Positions 31,987 through 40,749 of a stretch of DNA of 48,461 nt are shown here, in pieces. The stretch is from Gemmatimonadota bacterium (GTDB lineage: Bacteria; Gemmatimonadota; Gemmatimonadetes; Longimicrobiales; Longimicrobiaceae), in the NCBI GenBank assembly GCA_028287185.1, contig JAQBQD010000178.1:1-48461 (forward strand), read 5' to 3'. Below the pieces are notes generated by a model, which was not told where the DNA came from, did not search any database, and saw only the letters and a list, made by a program, of their open reading frames with translations. The position numbers were made by a program, and so were the translations under genes. The first letter of the stretch is position 1; every line of letters begins with the position of its first letter.

Positions 31987-32841
31987 ATGTACACGAAGCC
32001 AGGACCGCGCGCCGAGGCGGAACGGACGGAGCGGGTGGGCCGGCCCGTCCCCCCGGACCGGCGTCCGGCGGCAGCCCCTGCGCTCGCCGCGGAGGTGCTG
32101 CGCCGTTCCGCGGCCGGCGGCCGGCTCACGGCCGGAGAGGTGCTGCACCTGCAGCGCACGGTGGGCAACCACGCGGTCGCGGGGCTGCTGGGGGCACGCG
32201 GCCTGGTGCAGCGCGGGGTGGGCAAGTCGAAGCCCGCAGCCGTAGAGGAGCCGACGTACTACGCCATCGGTGCGGACGTGGGCGAATACGCCTTCGCCTG
32301 GGCGGCCGACTCCGCGGCCGGGGGACGCGTGGAGGTGAGCACGCCCCTGGAGGATGGAATCATCGGATACGCGAACTTCACGCTGGAGAACAAGGGGTTG
32401 GTGGCGGCGCCCGCCGCGGACGCAGCCTACACGCAGGCGCACGTGCTGGGGCGCCAGGCGGGCGTCGTCTGCTACCTGTCGGGCATCTTCAACCTGAGCC
32501 TGACGCGCGACGGGCCGGCCAACATCTACCGCGGGTTCGGCAACGCCCTCCTGGGGATGGTGGAAGCCAAGGCGGGGCAGCGCGGTGCGGGTCTCATCTA
32601 CCTGGTGCCCTCCGTCACGCCGGCGCGAACCAGCCCGAACAGCAACGTGAAGGCGAACGCGGACCCCACGGGCTTCTACACGCACCACGGGTATGCTGTG
32701 GACGCCGCGGCGACGCAGCACAACGCCGCGATCGTGGAGGCGCAGTACGCCGGCCTGGGCGTGCCCCAGGAGCAGATCGACGCGCAGAAGCCGATGTTCA
32801 CCGCGAACGCCCTGGGCGGGATCCTGTCCAAGGCGCTGTAG
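31987..32841 (+). CDS. Orphan protein with eCIS-cargo-like N-terminal motif
   Basis: 284 residues from ATG 31987 (purine-rich GGGGAAGGGGACGG upstream). An Arg/Pro/Ala-rich disordered leader (1-45) is followed by LTAGEVLHLQRTVGNHAVA (48-66), the short helix characteristic of proteins associated with extracellular contractile injection systems (the LQRxVGNxAVAxLL element often next to DUF4157). After a QRG linker, residues 88-284 form a separate domain of unknown fold (YYAIGADVGEYAFAWAADS...; AGLIYLVPSVTP; SPNSNVKANADPTGFYTHHGYAVD). The latter segment faintly recalls the substrate end of GNAT enzymes. No eCIS structural genes (sheath, tube, baseplate, ATPase) are in the window. A loaded effector is the leading idea, based on the motif alone. 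Confidence 0.65.
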   Translation: MYTKPGPRAEAERTERVGRPVPPDRRPAAAPALAAEVLRRSAAGGRLTAGEVLHLQRTVGNHAVAGLLGARGLVQRGVGKSKPAAVEEPTYYAIGADVGEYAFAWAADSAAGGRVEVSTPLEDGIIGYANFTLENKGLVAAPAADAAYTQAHVLGRQAGVVCYLSGIFNLSLTRDGPANIYRGFGNALLGMVEAKAGQRGAGLIYLVPSVTPARTSPNSNVKANADPTGFYTHHGYAVDAAATQHNAAIVEAQYAGLGVPQEQIDAQKPMFTANALGGILSKAL

Positions 32842-32947
32842 CGGGTGGAGCTGCGGGGCACCTTCCGCACCCGCCGCGGGTACAGGCCGGGGTGCACGCA
32901 TGCGCATCCACTGCCACGCCCCGCATCACCCAAGCCGTATCCCGCAC

Positions 32948-34330
32948 ATGCTTTCCGTGCTGTACCGCGCCCGCATCGCCGCGACGGCGGCCGCCCTGCT
33001 GCTGGCCGGCATTCCCGCCGCGCGGCGGATCGCCCCCGGAACGGCCGGTTCACCGCCGCTCGTTCTGCGCCCTGGATCCGCCGCATTCGTGCCGGGGGAC
33101 ACGCTGCCGAGCGCCGCCCCCGTGCACGAGCGCGTGCTGCCGGGGCTGGAGGTGCTGCTGCGCGACTCGCTGCACCTGCTGCGGGGCAGGCGCGTGGGGC
33201 TCATCACCAACCAGACGGCGGTGACGGCGGACGGGCGCAGCGGCGTGGACCTGCTGTACGGACACCCGGACGTGCAGCTCGTGGCGCTGTTCGCCGGCGA
33301 GCACGGCATCCGCGGCACGGTGGACGGCGGCGAGCCCATCGGCACCGGACGCGACCCGCGCACGGGGCTGCCCGTGTACTCGCTGTACGGCCGCACGCAG
33401 AAGCCCACGCCGGCCATGCTGGCCGGCATCGACGTGCTGCTCTTCGACATGCAGGACATCGGCGCGCGGCCGTACACCTACGTGTGGACGATGACGATGG
33501 CGATGGAGGCCGCGGCCGCGCAGCACATCCCGTTCGTCGTCCTGGACCGGCCGAACCCCGTCACCTCGGCGGTGGAGGGGCCGCTCATGCAGTGGGAGAT
33601 GCGCACGCGGGGCCCGCTCATCACCGGCGCGTATCCCGTTCCCCTGCGCCACGGCATGACGCCGGGCGAGCTGGCGCGCTACGTGAACGGAGAGTTCCAC
33701 CTGGGCGTGGACCTGCGCGTGGTGCCGGTGCAGGGATGGACGGGCGACGAGTGGTTCGACGAGACGGGGCTGCCGTGGATCAACCCCTCGCCCAACATCC
33801 GCTCGCTCACGGCCGCGCTCTCGTTCAGCGGCCTGGTGATGCTGGAGACGGCCAACCTTTCCATCGGCCGCGGCACGGCGGACCCGTTCAGCTACGTGGG
33901 CGCGCCGTACGTGGACGGCGCCGAGCTGCTGCGCCGCGTGCAGGCGTACGACCTGCCCGGCGTGCGCTTCGAGCGCGCGGACTTCACCCCGCGCGGCGCC
34001 GGGTGGATGCAGTTTCCCGGGCGCGAGTGCCACGGCGTGCGCCTGCGCGTGACGGACCGCGACGCGTACCGGCCCGTGCTCACGGCGCTCGTCTTCCTTT
34101 CCGAGATCCGGAAGATGAACCCCGAGCAGCTGGGGATGGGGCGCATGCTCCAGATGCTGGGCAGCGAGTGGGCCCCCGCCGCGGTGCGCGCCGGCGAGGA
34201 CCCGCGCGACATCTTCCGCCGCTGGGAGGTGGAGGACGTGGCGTGGAAGCGCGTGCGGGCCAAGTACATGCTGTACCCGCGCGAGGACGTGGCGCCCGCG
34301 CCGGCCCTTCCTTCGGCTGCCGGGCGATAG
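32948..34330 (+). CDS. NamZ-type exo-beta-N-acetylmuramidase (DUF1343), secreted
   Basis: 460 residues from ATG 32948, which opens a signal peptide (MLSVLYRARIAATAAALLLAGIPAA); an ATG at 32900 gives a 16-residue extension. The DUF1343 hallmarks are all clear: GRRVGLITNQTAV, FAGEHGIRG, YSLYGRTQKPT, LLFDMQDIGARPYTYVWTM, VLDRPNPV, PLRHGMTPGELA and INPSPNIRSL. The total length is the family norm. NamZ removes terminal MurNAc from peptidoglycan fragments, feeding wall recycling, and the signal peptide puts it outside the cytoplasm. It follows the eCIS-like gene by 106 bases and precedes the plug-like protein by 105. Confidence 0.9.
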   Translation: MLSVLYRARIAATAAALLLAGIPAARRIAPGTAGSPPLVLRPGSAAFVPGDTLPSAAPVHERVLPGLEVLLRDSLHLLRGRRVGLITNQTAVTADGRSGVDLLYGHPDVQLVALFAGEHGIRGTVDGGEPIGTGRDPRTGLPVYSLYGRTQKPTPAMLAGIDVLLFDMQDIGARPYTYVWTMTMAMEAAAAQHIPFVVLDRPNPVTSAVEGPLMQWEMRTRGPLITGAYPVPLRHGMTPGELARYVNGEFHLGVDLRVVPVQGWTGDEWFDETGLPWINPSPNIRSLTAALSFSGLVMLETANLSIGRGTADPFSYVGAPYVDGAELLRRVQAYDLPGVRFERADFTPRGAGWMQFPGRECHGVRLRVTDRDAYRPVLTALVFLSEIRKMNPEQLGMGRMLQMLGSEWAPAAVRAGEDPRDIFRRWEVEDVAWKRVRAKYMLYPREDVAPAPALPSAAGR

Positions 34331-34435
34331 GGCTGCGGACGGTCCATGGGTGGAAGCGGGGCGTCGAGCTTCCGTCGGCTTCACGGCGGAAGGGCAAGGG
34401 CTCCTGCTGGTTTGTCGATCGAGACAGGGGACGCG

Positions 34436-35038
34436 TTGAGAAGACTTCGGACGGCAGCTTTCATCGGATTCGTCGCCGCGGTGTCGGGCGCACAGAAGTG
34501 CTCGTCGGTAAACGGTGGCGGCGGCACGCACCAGCTCCGGGGCGTGGTGGTGGTGCAGGGCACCGGCCGGCCCGTGCCCGGCGCGACGGTGTCCATCGCC
34601 GGAATCCAGCAGCAGGGAGTGACGAACGGCGCAGGTGAGTTCGCGCTGTGCTACGTGCCCACCGGCACCCACGACGTGGCGGCGGCGGTGCCCGGCGTGG
34701 CGGCGGTCACCACGCGGCGTGTGACGGTTCCTCTTCCGGCGAGCACCCCGCGGCTGTCGCTGGAGGTGCTCCCCGGCCGCGACCCGAGGAATGTCGCGCG
34801 GCCACAGTCGTTCGTGATCGGCGACACGGTGGCGCTGGTGGTGGACGGCACCCGCCGCGCATCCGGCGTCTACGACGGTTGCGACCTCCAGGGCCCCAGC
34901 GCCGAGGGCTGGAGCACGCTGAAGCTCACGCCCGACGTGGTGTCCGCCGTGGAGGTGGAGCGCGGCCCTTCCACGCGCGAGAAGTACGGCTTCCCCAACG
35001 CGCTCGTGGTCACCACGCGGCGATTCGAGCGGCCGTGA
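34436..35038 (+). CDS. Small secreted carboxypeptidase-regulatory / TonB-plug-like protein
   Basis: 200 residues from TTG 34436, chosen over ATG 34346 because AGGGG lies six bases upstream and the product then begins with a signal peptide (LRRLRTAAFIGFVAAVSGA). Residues 38-105 form a CarboxypepD_reg-like beta-sandwich (LRGVVVVQGTGRPVPGATVSIAG, GEFALCYVPTGTHDV). Residues 120-200 look like the end of a TonB-receptor plug (ALVVDGTRRASGVYDG, TPDVVSAVEVERGPSTREKYG, ALVVTTRR), but no outer-membrane barrel follows. It is either a stand-alone plug-type protein or a domain remnant of a SusC/BtuB-like receptor. A C13 run starts seven bases after the stop. Confidence 0.65.
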   Translation: MRRLRTAAFIGFVAAVSGAQKCSSVNGGGGTHQLRGVVVVQGTGRPVPGATVSIAGIQQQGVTNGAGEFALCYVPTGTHDVAAAVPGVAAVTTRRVTVPLPASTPRLSLEVLPGRDPRNVARPQSFVIGDTVALVVDGTRRASGVYDGCDLQGPSAEGWSTLKLTPDVVSAVEVERGPSTREKYGFPNALVVTTRRFERP

Positions 35039-35448
35039 CGTCCGCCCCCCCCCCCCCGCGATCCCCCTCCGGCGGGTTCCTGGTCTTCCGGCAAGCGCGT
35101 GAGCTAGGTGAGCTCGGCGCCCGGAGGTGATGGACCAAACGAGTCATGGGGTTGCCGATACATGCCGAAGACCCGTTGCCGATCGCTGCCGGCGAGGGCA
35201 ATCCTGCGTCCCTTCCCTGTTTCCCCCCGAGCCGACGCCCGGCAGTCGCGGGCCGCGCGCTCATCTTCCGCCGCCTGTTCGCTCGCGCGCGCATCTCGGC
35301 CGGAGGCGGTTGCGGCTCCGAGACGACCGTACGCGGCCGCCGCCCCGGCGCGCCGGCGGGTTAAGCGGCCCTTCGTTCCGCATCGGCACCGTCCTTGCCC
35401 GTCTGCGCCGGATTCGAGCGCCGAATTCCGCAAGCCGGGAGCAGAGCC
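35039..35448. other. Intergenic region upstream of ku, with a C13 homopolymer
   Basis: 410 bases. No gene is supported; the open frames here are Arg/Ser/Pro-rich shadows. It begins with the C13 run and should contain the ku-ligD promoter, but no convincing hexamer pair was found. Confidence 0.35.
35045..35057 (+). repeat. C13 homopolymer
   Basis: Thirteen consecutive C residues, seven bases after the plug-like gene stop. It is the longest mononucleotide run noticed in the window and is prone to slippage and to sequencing error. Confidence 0.9.
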
Positions 35449-36405
35449 ATGGCCAGCCGGTCCATCTGGAAGGGCACCATCCAATTCGGGCTGGTCGGCT
35501 TTCCCGTGGAGATGAGGCCGGCCGTGCGCGCCGACCATGTGCCGTTCCGCCTGCTGAACGCGGATGACCTGACGCCCGTGCACATGGAGCGGATGGACGA
35601 GTCCGGCCATCCGGTGGCGTGGGAAGAGATCGTGAAGGGCTTCGAGCTGGAGAAGGGACGCTACGTGGTGATGACCGACGAGGACTTCCGCGCCGCCGCG
35701 CTGAGGTCCTCGCGCGCGTTCGAGATCTGCGACTTCGTGAAGGAGGGCGAGATCGATCCGCGCTACTTCGACACGCCCTACTACCTGACTCCCGGCCAGG
35801 GCGGCGACAAGGCGTACGCCATCCTGCGCGAGGCGTTGCGGCGTACGGGGATGGTGGGCGTGGGCAAGGTGATGATCCGCCAGAAGCAGCACCTGGCCGC
35901 GCTCAAGACCGTGGGAGAGGCGCTGGTGCTGGAGACCATGCGCTTCGCGAGCGAGCTGGTGGATACGCGCGACCTCAAGTTCCCCCGCGCCCAGCTCGCC
36001 ACCGGGCGCGAGTTGAAGATCGCCGAGGAGCTGGTGGGGGCGATGGCGTCGGGGTTCGATCCCGAGAAGTACCACGACGAGTACCGCGAGAACCTGATGC
36101 GCATCATCCGCGCGAAGGGCCGCGGCAAGCCCGTGGCCGCGCCCGCCGAGCCGGAGCCCGAAGACGGCGGCGTCATCGACCTGATGTCGCGCCTGAAGGC
36201 CAGCCTGGACGCGGCGGAAGGACGCCGAGGCGGAGGCGGATCGACCGCGAAGAAGTCGGGTGCCGCGAGGAAGTCGGCGGCGAGGAAGTCGGGATCTGCG
36301 AAGGACGCGGCGCCGCGGAAGTCCGCCGGGAAGTCGCCGAAGTCCTCGACCTCCACGAAGCCGAAGAAGGCGGCGCGCACCTCCCCGGCTCGGCGGAGCG
36401 CGTAA
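35449..36405 (+). CDS. ku: Ku, non-homologous end joining protein
   Basis: 318 residues. ATG 35449 has GGGAG nine bases upstream and starts with the conserved MASRSIWKGTIQFGLVGFPVEM. The core (1-255) is a bacterial Ku beta-barrel ring: FRLLNADDLTPVHMERMDESG, ELEKGRYVVMTDEDF, YFDTPYYLTPGQGGDKAYAILREAL and the conserved C-terminal MRFASEL region. The last 58 residues are a Lys/Ser/Ala-rich basic tail (AKKSGAARKSAARKSGSAKD), like the extended tails that increase DNA binding in other bacterial Ku proteins. Ku binds double-strand ends as a homodimer and recruits LigD, encoded three bases downstream. Confidence 0.95.
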   Translation: MASRSIWKGTIQFGLVGFPVEMRPAVRADHVPFRLLNADDLTPVHMERMDESGHPVAWEEIVKGFELEKGRYVVMTDEDFRAAALRSSRAFEICDFVKEGEIDPRYFDTPYYLTPGQGGDKAYAILREALRRTGMVGVGKVMIRQKQHLAALKTVGEALVLETMRFASELVDTRDLKFPRAQLATGRELKIAEELVGAMASGFDPEKYHDEYRENLMRIIRAKGRGKPVAAPAEPEPEDGGVIDLMSRLKASLDAAEGRRGGGGSTAKKSGAARKSAARKSGSAKDAAPRKSAGKSPKSSTSTKPKKAARTSPARRSA

Positions 36406-36408
36406 GGC

Positions 36409-39400
36409 ATGGCTGCCAAGGAGAAGGCGTCCCCGCGCGAGAAGCTGACGGAGTACCGCCGGAAGCGCGACTTCGCGAAGACGGCCGAGCCGGCGGGCGG
36501 CGGCGCGGCGGACCGGCCGCACCACGACGCGCTGCGGTTCATCATCCAGAAGCACGCGGCCAGCCACCTGCACTTCGACTTTCGCCTGGAGATGGGTGGG
36601 GTCATGAAGAGCTGGGCCGTGCCCAAGGGCCCCAGCCTGGACCCCGCCGTCAAGCGCCTGGCGGTGCAGGTGGAGGACCATCCCATCGCCTACAACACCT
36701 TCGAGGGCACCATCCCCGCCGGCGAGTACGGCGGCGGCACGGTGATGCTGTGGGACCGGGGGACGTACGGCCCCGCGGAGCCCGGCGCCGGCGGCCCCGA
36801 GGCCGAGCTTCAGCGCCAGCTCGCGAAGGGTCATCTGGACATCGTGCTCCACGGCGAGCGCCTGCGGGGCGAGTTCACGCTCATCCGCACGCGCGCCGGT
36901 GAGGACGACGGCTCCAAGCCGCAGTGGCTGCTCTTCAAGCGCACCGACGACTACGCCGACCCCGAGCGCGACATCGTGGCCCAGGTGGACACGTCCGTGG
37001 ACACGGGCCGCACGATGGACGAGATCGCCGGTGGGACTCGCGTCTGGCACTCCAACCGCACGCCGCCCAAGGCGAAATCCGCCGCCGCGTCCGTCGCCGA
37101 GGCGGCGAAGAAGGCCGCGGGCAAGGCAAAGCCCGGCGCCCCGAAGGCATCCCGGAAGGCGGCCAGGGAAGCGCCCGATGCGTCGAAGGAGTCGGCTTCC
37201 GTCGTGGAGGCCCGGTCGCGCGCGGCCGATGCCGGGGCCGCGCTGGAGCCGATGTACGCCAGCATCGGAACTCGGGTGCCGGCGGGCGCGGGGTGGGCGT
37301 TCGAGCCCAAGTACGACGGCATCCGCGTGCTCGCCTACGCCACTCCCGGCGAGGCGCGCCTGGTCACGCGGAACGGCAAGGACAAGACGAAGCCCTTCCC
37401 CGAGGTGGTCCGGGCGCTTCGCGCGCTGGCGGAGAAGCTGGGGCACGCGCTGGTGCTGGACGGCGAGATCGTGGCGCTGGACGACGCCGGCAAGCCCGCG
37501 CGCTTCCAGGCGCTGCAGGGGCGCATGCACCGCACGGGAGCGCGGGAGATCGCGCGGCTGGCCGAGTCGCATCCCTCCGCCCTGCTGGCGTTCGACATCC
37601 TGCTCGACGATGGGGACGTGCTGCTGAACGAGCCGTGGTCCGCGCGGCGAAAGCGGCTGGAGGCCGTGCTCAAGGGCCGGCGTGTGAAGCACCTGCGGCT
37701 GGGGGAAAGCTGGAAGGGCGGCGGCGAGAAGCGGCTGGAGCAGGCGCGCGATCTGGGGTGGGAGGGCGTGATCGCCAAGCGCACCGACTCCACCTACCGC
37801 CCCGGCGTGCGCAGCGACGCGTGGCTCAAGCTGAAGGTGGAGAGCCGGCAGGAGTTCGTCGTGGGCGGGTGGACGGAGCCACGCAACACGCGGCAGCACC
37901 TGGGGGCGCTGCTGGTGGGCTACTTCCAGGGCGATCGCCTGCTCTACGCCGGAAAGGTGGGCGGCGGGTTCGACACGAAGGGATTGAAGACGATGCGCGA
38001 CCTGCTGCGGCCGCTGGAATCCGAGACCTCGCCCTTCGCGGAGAAGGTGAGGACCGACGGACCCGCGCACTGGGTGCGGCCCGAGGTGGTGGTGGAGGTG
38101 CGGTTCACCGAGTGGACGGCCGACGGAAAGCTGCGCCAGCCCATCTACCTGGGCACCCGCGACGACAAGCCGGCCCGCGAGGTCACGCGCGAGCCCCACA
38201 GCGTGCAGGCCACCAGCGGAGGAGGTCGCGTGGTTGCGAAGCGCACGAAGGCGATGGCGGCGGATACGTCAACGGGCCCGGATGATCCAGGCGAGCCCGT
38301 CGATCAAGGTTCGAGATCGAAGTCCAAGGCGACCCCGAAGCCGGCGAAGAAGGCGGCCGTGAAGAAGGCGGTGGAGCGCGCGAACGATGGTGGTTCTGCG
38401 GATCGAGCGGCGGAGCAGGCGCCGCGGCCGGCGAAGAAGGCCGTGCACCCAACAGGTCTGCCGTCAGCGGAGACGGTGGTGCCGGGTGCGCCGGTGGAAG
38501 TGGTCGAGCGGCTTTCCGCCATCGAGGCGGAGGGTGGAGACGGGACGCTGTCGCTGGGGCGGGGGAAGGCGCTGAAGGTGTCGAGCCTGCAAAAGGTGCT
38601 GTTCCCAAGGGACGGCATCACCAAGGGCGACCTGATGCGGCACTACGCGCTGGTCTCGCCCTACCTTCTGCCGCTGATGAAGGACCGGCCGCTGTCGCTG
38701 AAGCGTTCGCCCGACGGCATCGACCGATTCACCTTCTTCCAGCAGAAGGCGCCCGACGACCCGCCGCCCGCGGTGCGCGTGGGCGAGGTGGAGACGGCCA
38801 CGGGCGAGGAGGCGCGCCGGCTGGTAGGCGGAGACCTGGCCACCTTGCTGTACTGCGCGCAGCTCGCCAGCATCTCCGTCGATCCGTGGCACTCGCGCAT
38901 CCAGCACCCGCAATTCGCCGACTACTCCGTCATCGACCTGGATCCCGGCGATGGTGCGCCGTTCTCTCGCGTGGTGAACATCGCGCTGCTGGTGAAGGAG
39001 GAGCTGGATGCGCTGGGCCTGTCCGCCGCGGCCAAGACGTCCGGCAAGCGCGGGCTGCACATCTACATCCCCCTTGCGGCGAAGACGCCGGCGGGCGCGG
39101 CGGCCCTGGTCGCGCAGCTCGTCGCCGCGCGGGTCGCGGAGAGGCACCCGGAGATCGCCACCGTGGAGCGCAGCATCAAGGCGCGGCCGGCGGGCACCAT
39201 CTACGTGGACTTCGGGCAGAACGATGTGGGCAAGACGGTCGCGGCCGCCTACGCCGTGCGCCCCATCGACGGCGCGCGCGTGTCCACGCCGCTGCGCTGG
39301 ACGGAGCTTACGCCCGCGCTGGAGCCGGCGGCGTTCACGATCCTCACGCTCCCCGCACGGCTCGCCGAGGTCGGCGACCTGTGGGGACCGGCGATGCAGG

Positions 39401-39444
39401 AGCGCAACTCGCTCAAGAAGGTGCTGCGAGACGCGGGCGCGTGA
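36409..39444 (+). CDS. ligD: DNA ligase D, three-domain NHEJ enzyme
   Basis: 1011 residues, three bases after ku. The domain order is phosphoesterase - ligase - polymerase. PE: about 35-190 (HLHFDFRLEMGGVMKSWAVPKG, metal-site His/Asp/Arg; EYGGGTVMLWDRG). Ligase: FEPKYDGIR with adenylated Lys301, DGEIVALD, WEGVIAKR and the OB-fold to about 590. Primase-polymerase: about 725-1005, with LKRSPDGIDRFTFFQQ and VIDLDPGD (Asp843, Asp845 binding metal). Two Lys/Ala/Ser-rich linkers (about 205-285 and 600-720) join the domains and are longer than the linkers usually seen in this enzyme. It trims 3' ends, adds nucleotides or ribonucleotides and seals breaks held by Ku. Confidence 0.95.
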   Translation: MAAKEKASPREKLTEYRRKRDFAKTAEPAGGGAADRPHHDALRFIIQKHAASHLHFDFRLEMGGVMKSWAVPKGPSLDPAVKRLAVQVEDHPIAYNTFEGTIPAGEYGGGTVMLWDRGTYGPAEPGAGGPEAELQRQLAKGHLDIVLHGERLRGEFTLIRTRAGEDDGSKPQWLLFKRTDDYADPERDIVAQVDTSVDTGRTMDEIAGGTRVWHSNRTPPKAKSAAASVAEAAKKAAGKAKPGAPKASRKAAREAPDASKESASVVEARSRAADAGAALEPMYASIGTRVPAGAGWAFEPKYDGIRVLAYATPGEARLVTRNGKDKTKPFPEVVRALRALAEKLGHALVLDGEIVALDDAGKPARFQALQGRMHRTGAREIARLAESHPSALLAFDILLDDGDVLLNEPWSARRKRLEAVLKGRRVKHLRLGESWKGGGEKRLEQARDLGWEGVIAKRTDSTYRPGVRSDAWLKLKVESRQEFVVGGWTEPRNTRQHLGALLVGYFQGDRLLYAGKVGGGFDTKGLKTMRDLLRPLESETSPFAEKVRTDGPAHWVRPEVVVEVRFTEWTADGKLRQPIYLGTRDDKPAREVTREPHSVQATSGGGRVVAKRTKAMAADTSTGPDDPGEPVDQGSRSKSKATPKPAKKAAVKKAVERANDGGSADRAAEQAPRPAKKAVHPTGLPSAETVVPGAPVEVVERLSAIEAEGGDGTLSLGRGKALKVSSLQKVLFPRDGITKGDLMRHYALVSPYLLPLMKDRPLSLKRSPDGIDRFTFFQQKAPDDPPPAVRVGEVETATGEEARRLVGGDLATLLYCAQLASISVDPWHSRIQHPQFADYSVIDLDPGDGAPFSRVVNIALLVKEELDALGLSAAAKTSGKRGLHIYIPLAAKTPAGAAALVAQLVAARVAERHPEIATVERSIKARPAGTIYVDFGQNDVGKTVAAAYAVRPIDGARVSTPLRWTELTPALEPAAFTILTLPARLAEVGDLWGPAMQERNSLKKVLRDAGA

Positions 39445-39869
39445 TGGATCGTCTTTGATCCGAACCGGTTGCACGGAACGCCGCCGTGGGCTCCTCGAAG
39501 GAAGCAAGCCCGGCGGTATGTATGGATTCTGGTCGTCATGAAACACGGCGTGGACGCTCGCTTTCTGCTCCGGCTGTCCCCCGGAGGGGTCACGGTGGCC
39601 GCGGAGAGGGCGTGCTTCGCCGGACGAACGTCCGGATTCGCTCCTTATGGGCGCTCAGGTGAATAAACACCGGTCGATATGGGCTCCGATGGATCAGTGG
39701 GGCACGAGACGTGCAAAGTGATACAGCCCAGCAGGATAGGCATTCCCGGCATGGGCGGGTGTTCGAGCGGCGGGCGTCAACAAGGTTGACCCGGCGTTCC
39801 GGGCACCCGCACTATGCTTCTCGTTCAACCAAGGTCATTCGGACCGGAACCCGCAACGGAGGTACTGCG
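39445..39869. other. Intergenic region between ligD and the transglycosylase
   Basis: 425 bases. No gene is supported; a 65-codon plus-strand frame at 39469 lacks an RBS and any motif. TTGACC (39786) and TATGCT (39813) look like promoter hexamers but are 21 bases apart, which is too far for a confident call. Confidence 0.35.
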
Positions 39870-40586
39870 TTGAACCTTCCGATCCTGCACGCCGGCGGCC
39901 CCCGACGGGGCGGCGGGCGGCGACGAGCTTTCGTGCTGGGGGCCGCCCTGGCGTGCGCGGCCGCATCGGTGCCGGCCGCCGCGCAGACGGGTGAGCCCGC
40001 GGCCCAGCCGGCCGCGCCGACGACGTCCATCGGCCGCAAGATCTTCGATGGGCTGCACGCCGAGATGGGGATGATCACCTCGTCCGCCGTGCCCGAGTTC
40101 CGCTACTCGGGCCGCTACGGCATCTCGCCCGACCTGGCGCGCACCATCGTCGCGACCGCCAAGGCCGAGGGCGTGGATCCCGAGCTGGGCTTCCGGCTGG
40201 TGCGCGTGGAGAGCGGCTTCAACCCGCGGGCGCGCAACCACAGCGGCGCGGCGGGGCTCATGCAGCTCATGCCCAGCACCTTCCGCCGCTACAGCCGCAC
40301 GGCGCGCGGCGAGACGTCGCTGATGGACCCCGAGACCAACCTGCGCGTGGGCTTCCGCTACATGCGCATGCTGCTGGACATGTTCGACGGCGACGTGCAC
40401 CTGGCCGTCACGGCCTACAACCGCGGCGAGGACAACGTGGCCCGCGTGGTGCGCCGCGGCGAGCGCCCCAGCAGCAGCTACACCAGCCACGTGCTGGGCA
40501 CCGGCGGATCCAACCCCTACCAGGGCCCCGGCCGCATCTCCAAGGCCGCCGCCGCGGCGGCGCGCACCTCCGCCGACCGGCGCTGA
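39870..40586 (+). CDS. Lytic transglycosylase (SLT domain), secreted
   Basis: 238 residues from TTG 39870, chosen for its strong GGAGGT seven bases upstream. No ATG gives a sensible leader. A signal peptide with an RRGGGRRR n-region ends near VPAAAQ (residue 39). The SLT/lysozyme-like domain is about 85-215: LARTIVATAKAEGVDPELGFRLV, catalytic Glu114 in RVESGFNP, AAGLMQLMPSTFRRY, DPETNLRVGFRYMRMLL and VTAYNRGE. All match family 1 transglycosylases, which cleave the MurNAc-GlcNAc bond to leave 1,6-anhydroMurNAc ends. The C-terminal 25 residues are low complexity (Ala/Ser/Arg). It is a single-gene unit ended by a hairpin. Confidence 0.9.
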   Translation: MNLPILHAGGPRRGGGRRRAFVLGAALACAAASVPAAAQTGEPAAQPAAPTTSIGRKIFDGLHAEMGMITSSAVPEFRYSGRYGISPDLARTIVATAKAEGVDPELGFRLVRVESGFNPRARNHSGAAGLMQLMPSTFRRYSRTARGETSLMDPETNLRVGFRYMRMLLDMFDGDVHLAVTAYNRGEDNVARVVRRGERPSSSYTSHVLGTGGSNPYQGPGRISKAAAAAARTSADRR

Positions 40587-40622
40587 TCGACGGGTTCGGC
40601 AGAGGTTTCGACGGGACCCAGG

Positions 40623-40655
40623 GAGGGCGCGCGGCGACGGCTGCGCGCCCTCTCG
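40623..40655 (+). terminator. Hairpin after the transglycosylase
   Basis: GAGGGCGCGC (40623-40632) pairs fully with GCGCGCCCTC (40643-40652) across a 10-base loop, 36 bases after the stop. There is no T tract. Confidence 0.6.
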
Positions 40656-40749
40656 CGCATCCGGCATCTTCGGACTATGTTCGGCCGATGGGCGATTCCC
40701 CGGTTGCGAACCGCCGCTCTCCATCTCCACCCGACCGAGGCCCCCTGCG

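Noticed and set aside
35108..35515. A 135-codon plus-strand frame upstream of ku
   Set aside because: It overlaps the ku start in another frame, is Arg/Ser/Pro-rich and has no RBS.
39786..39818. Promoter TTGACC/TATGCT before the transglycosylase
   Set aside because: The 21-base spacer is too long for a standard sigma-70-type promoter.
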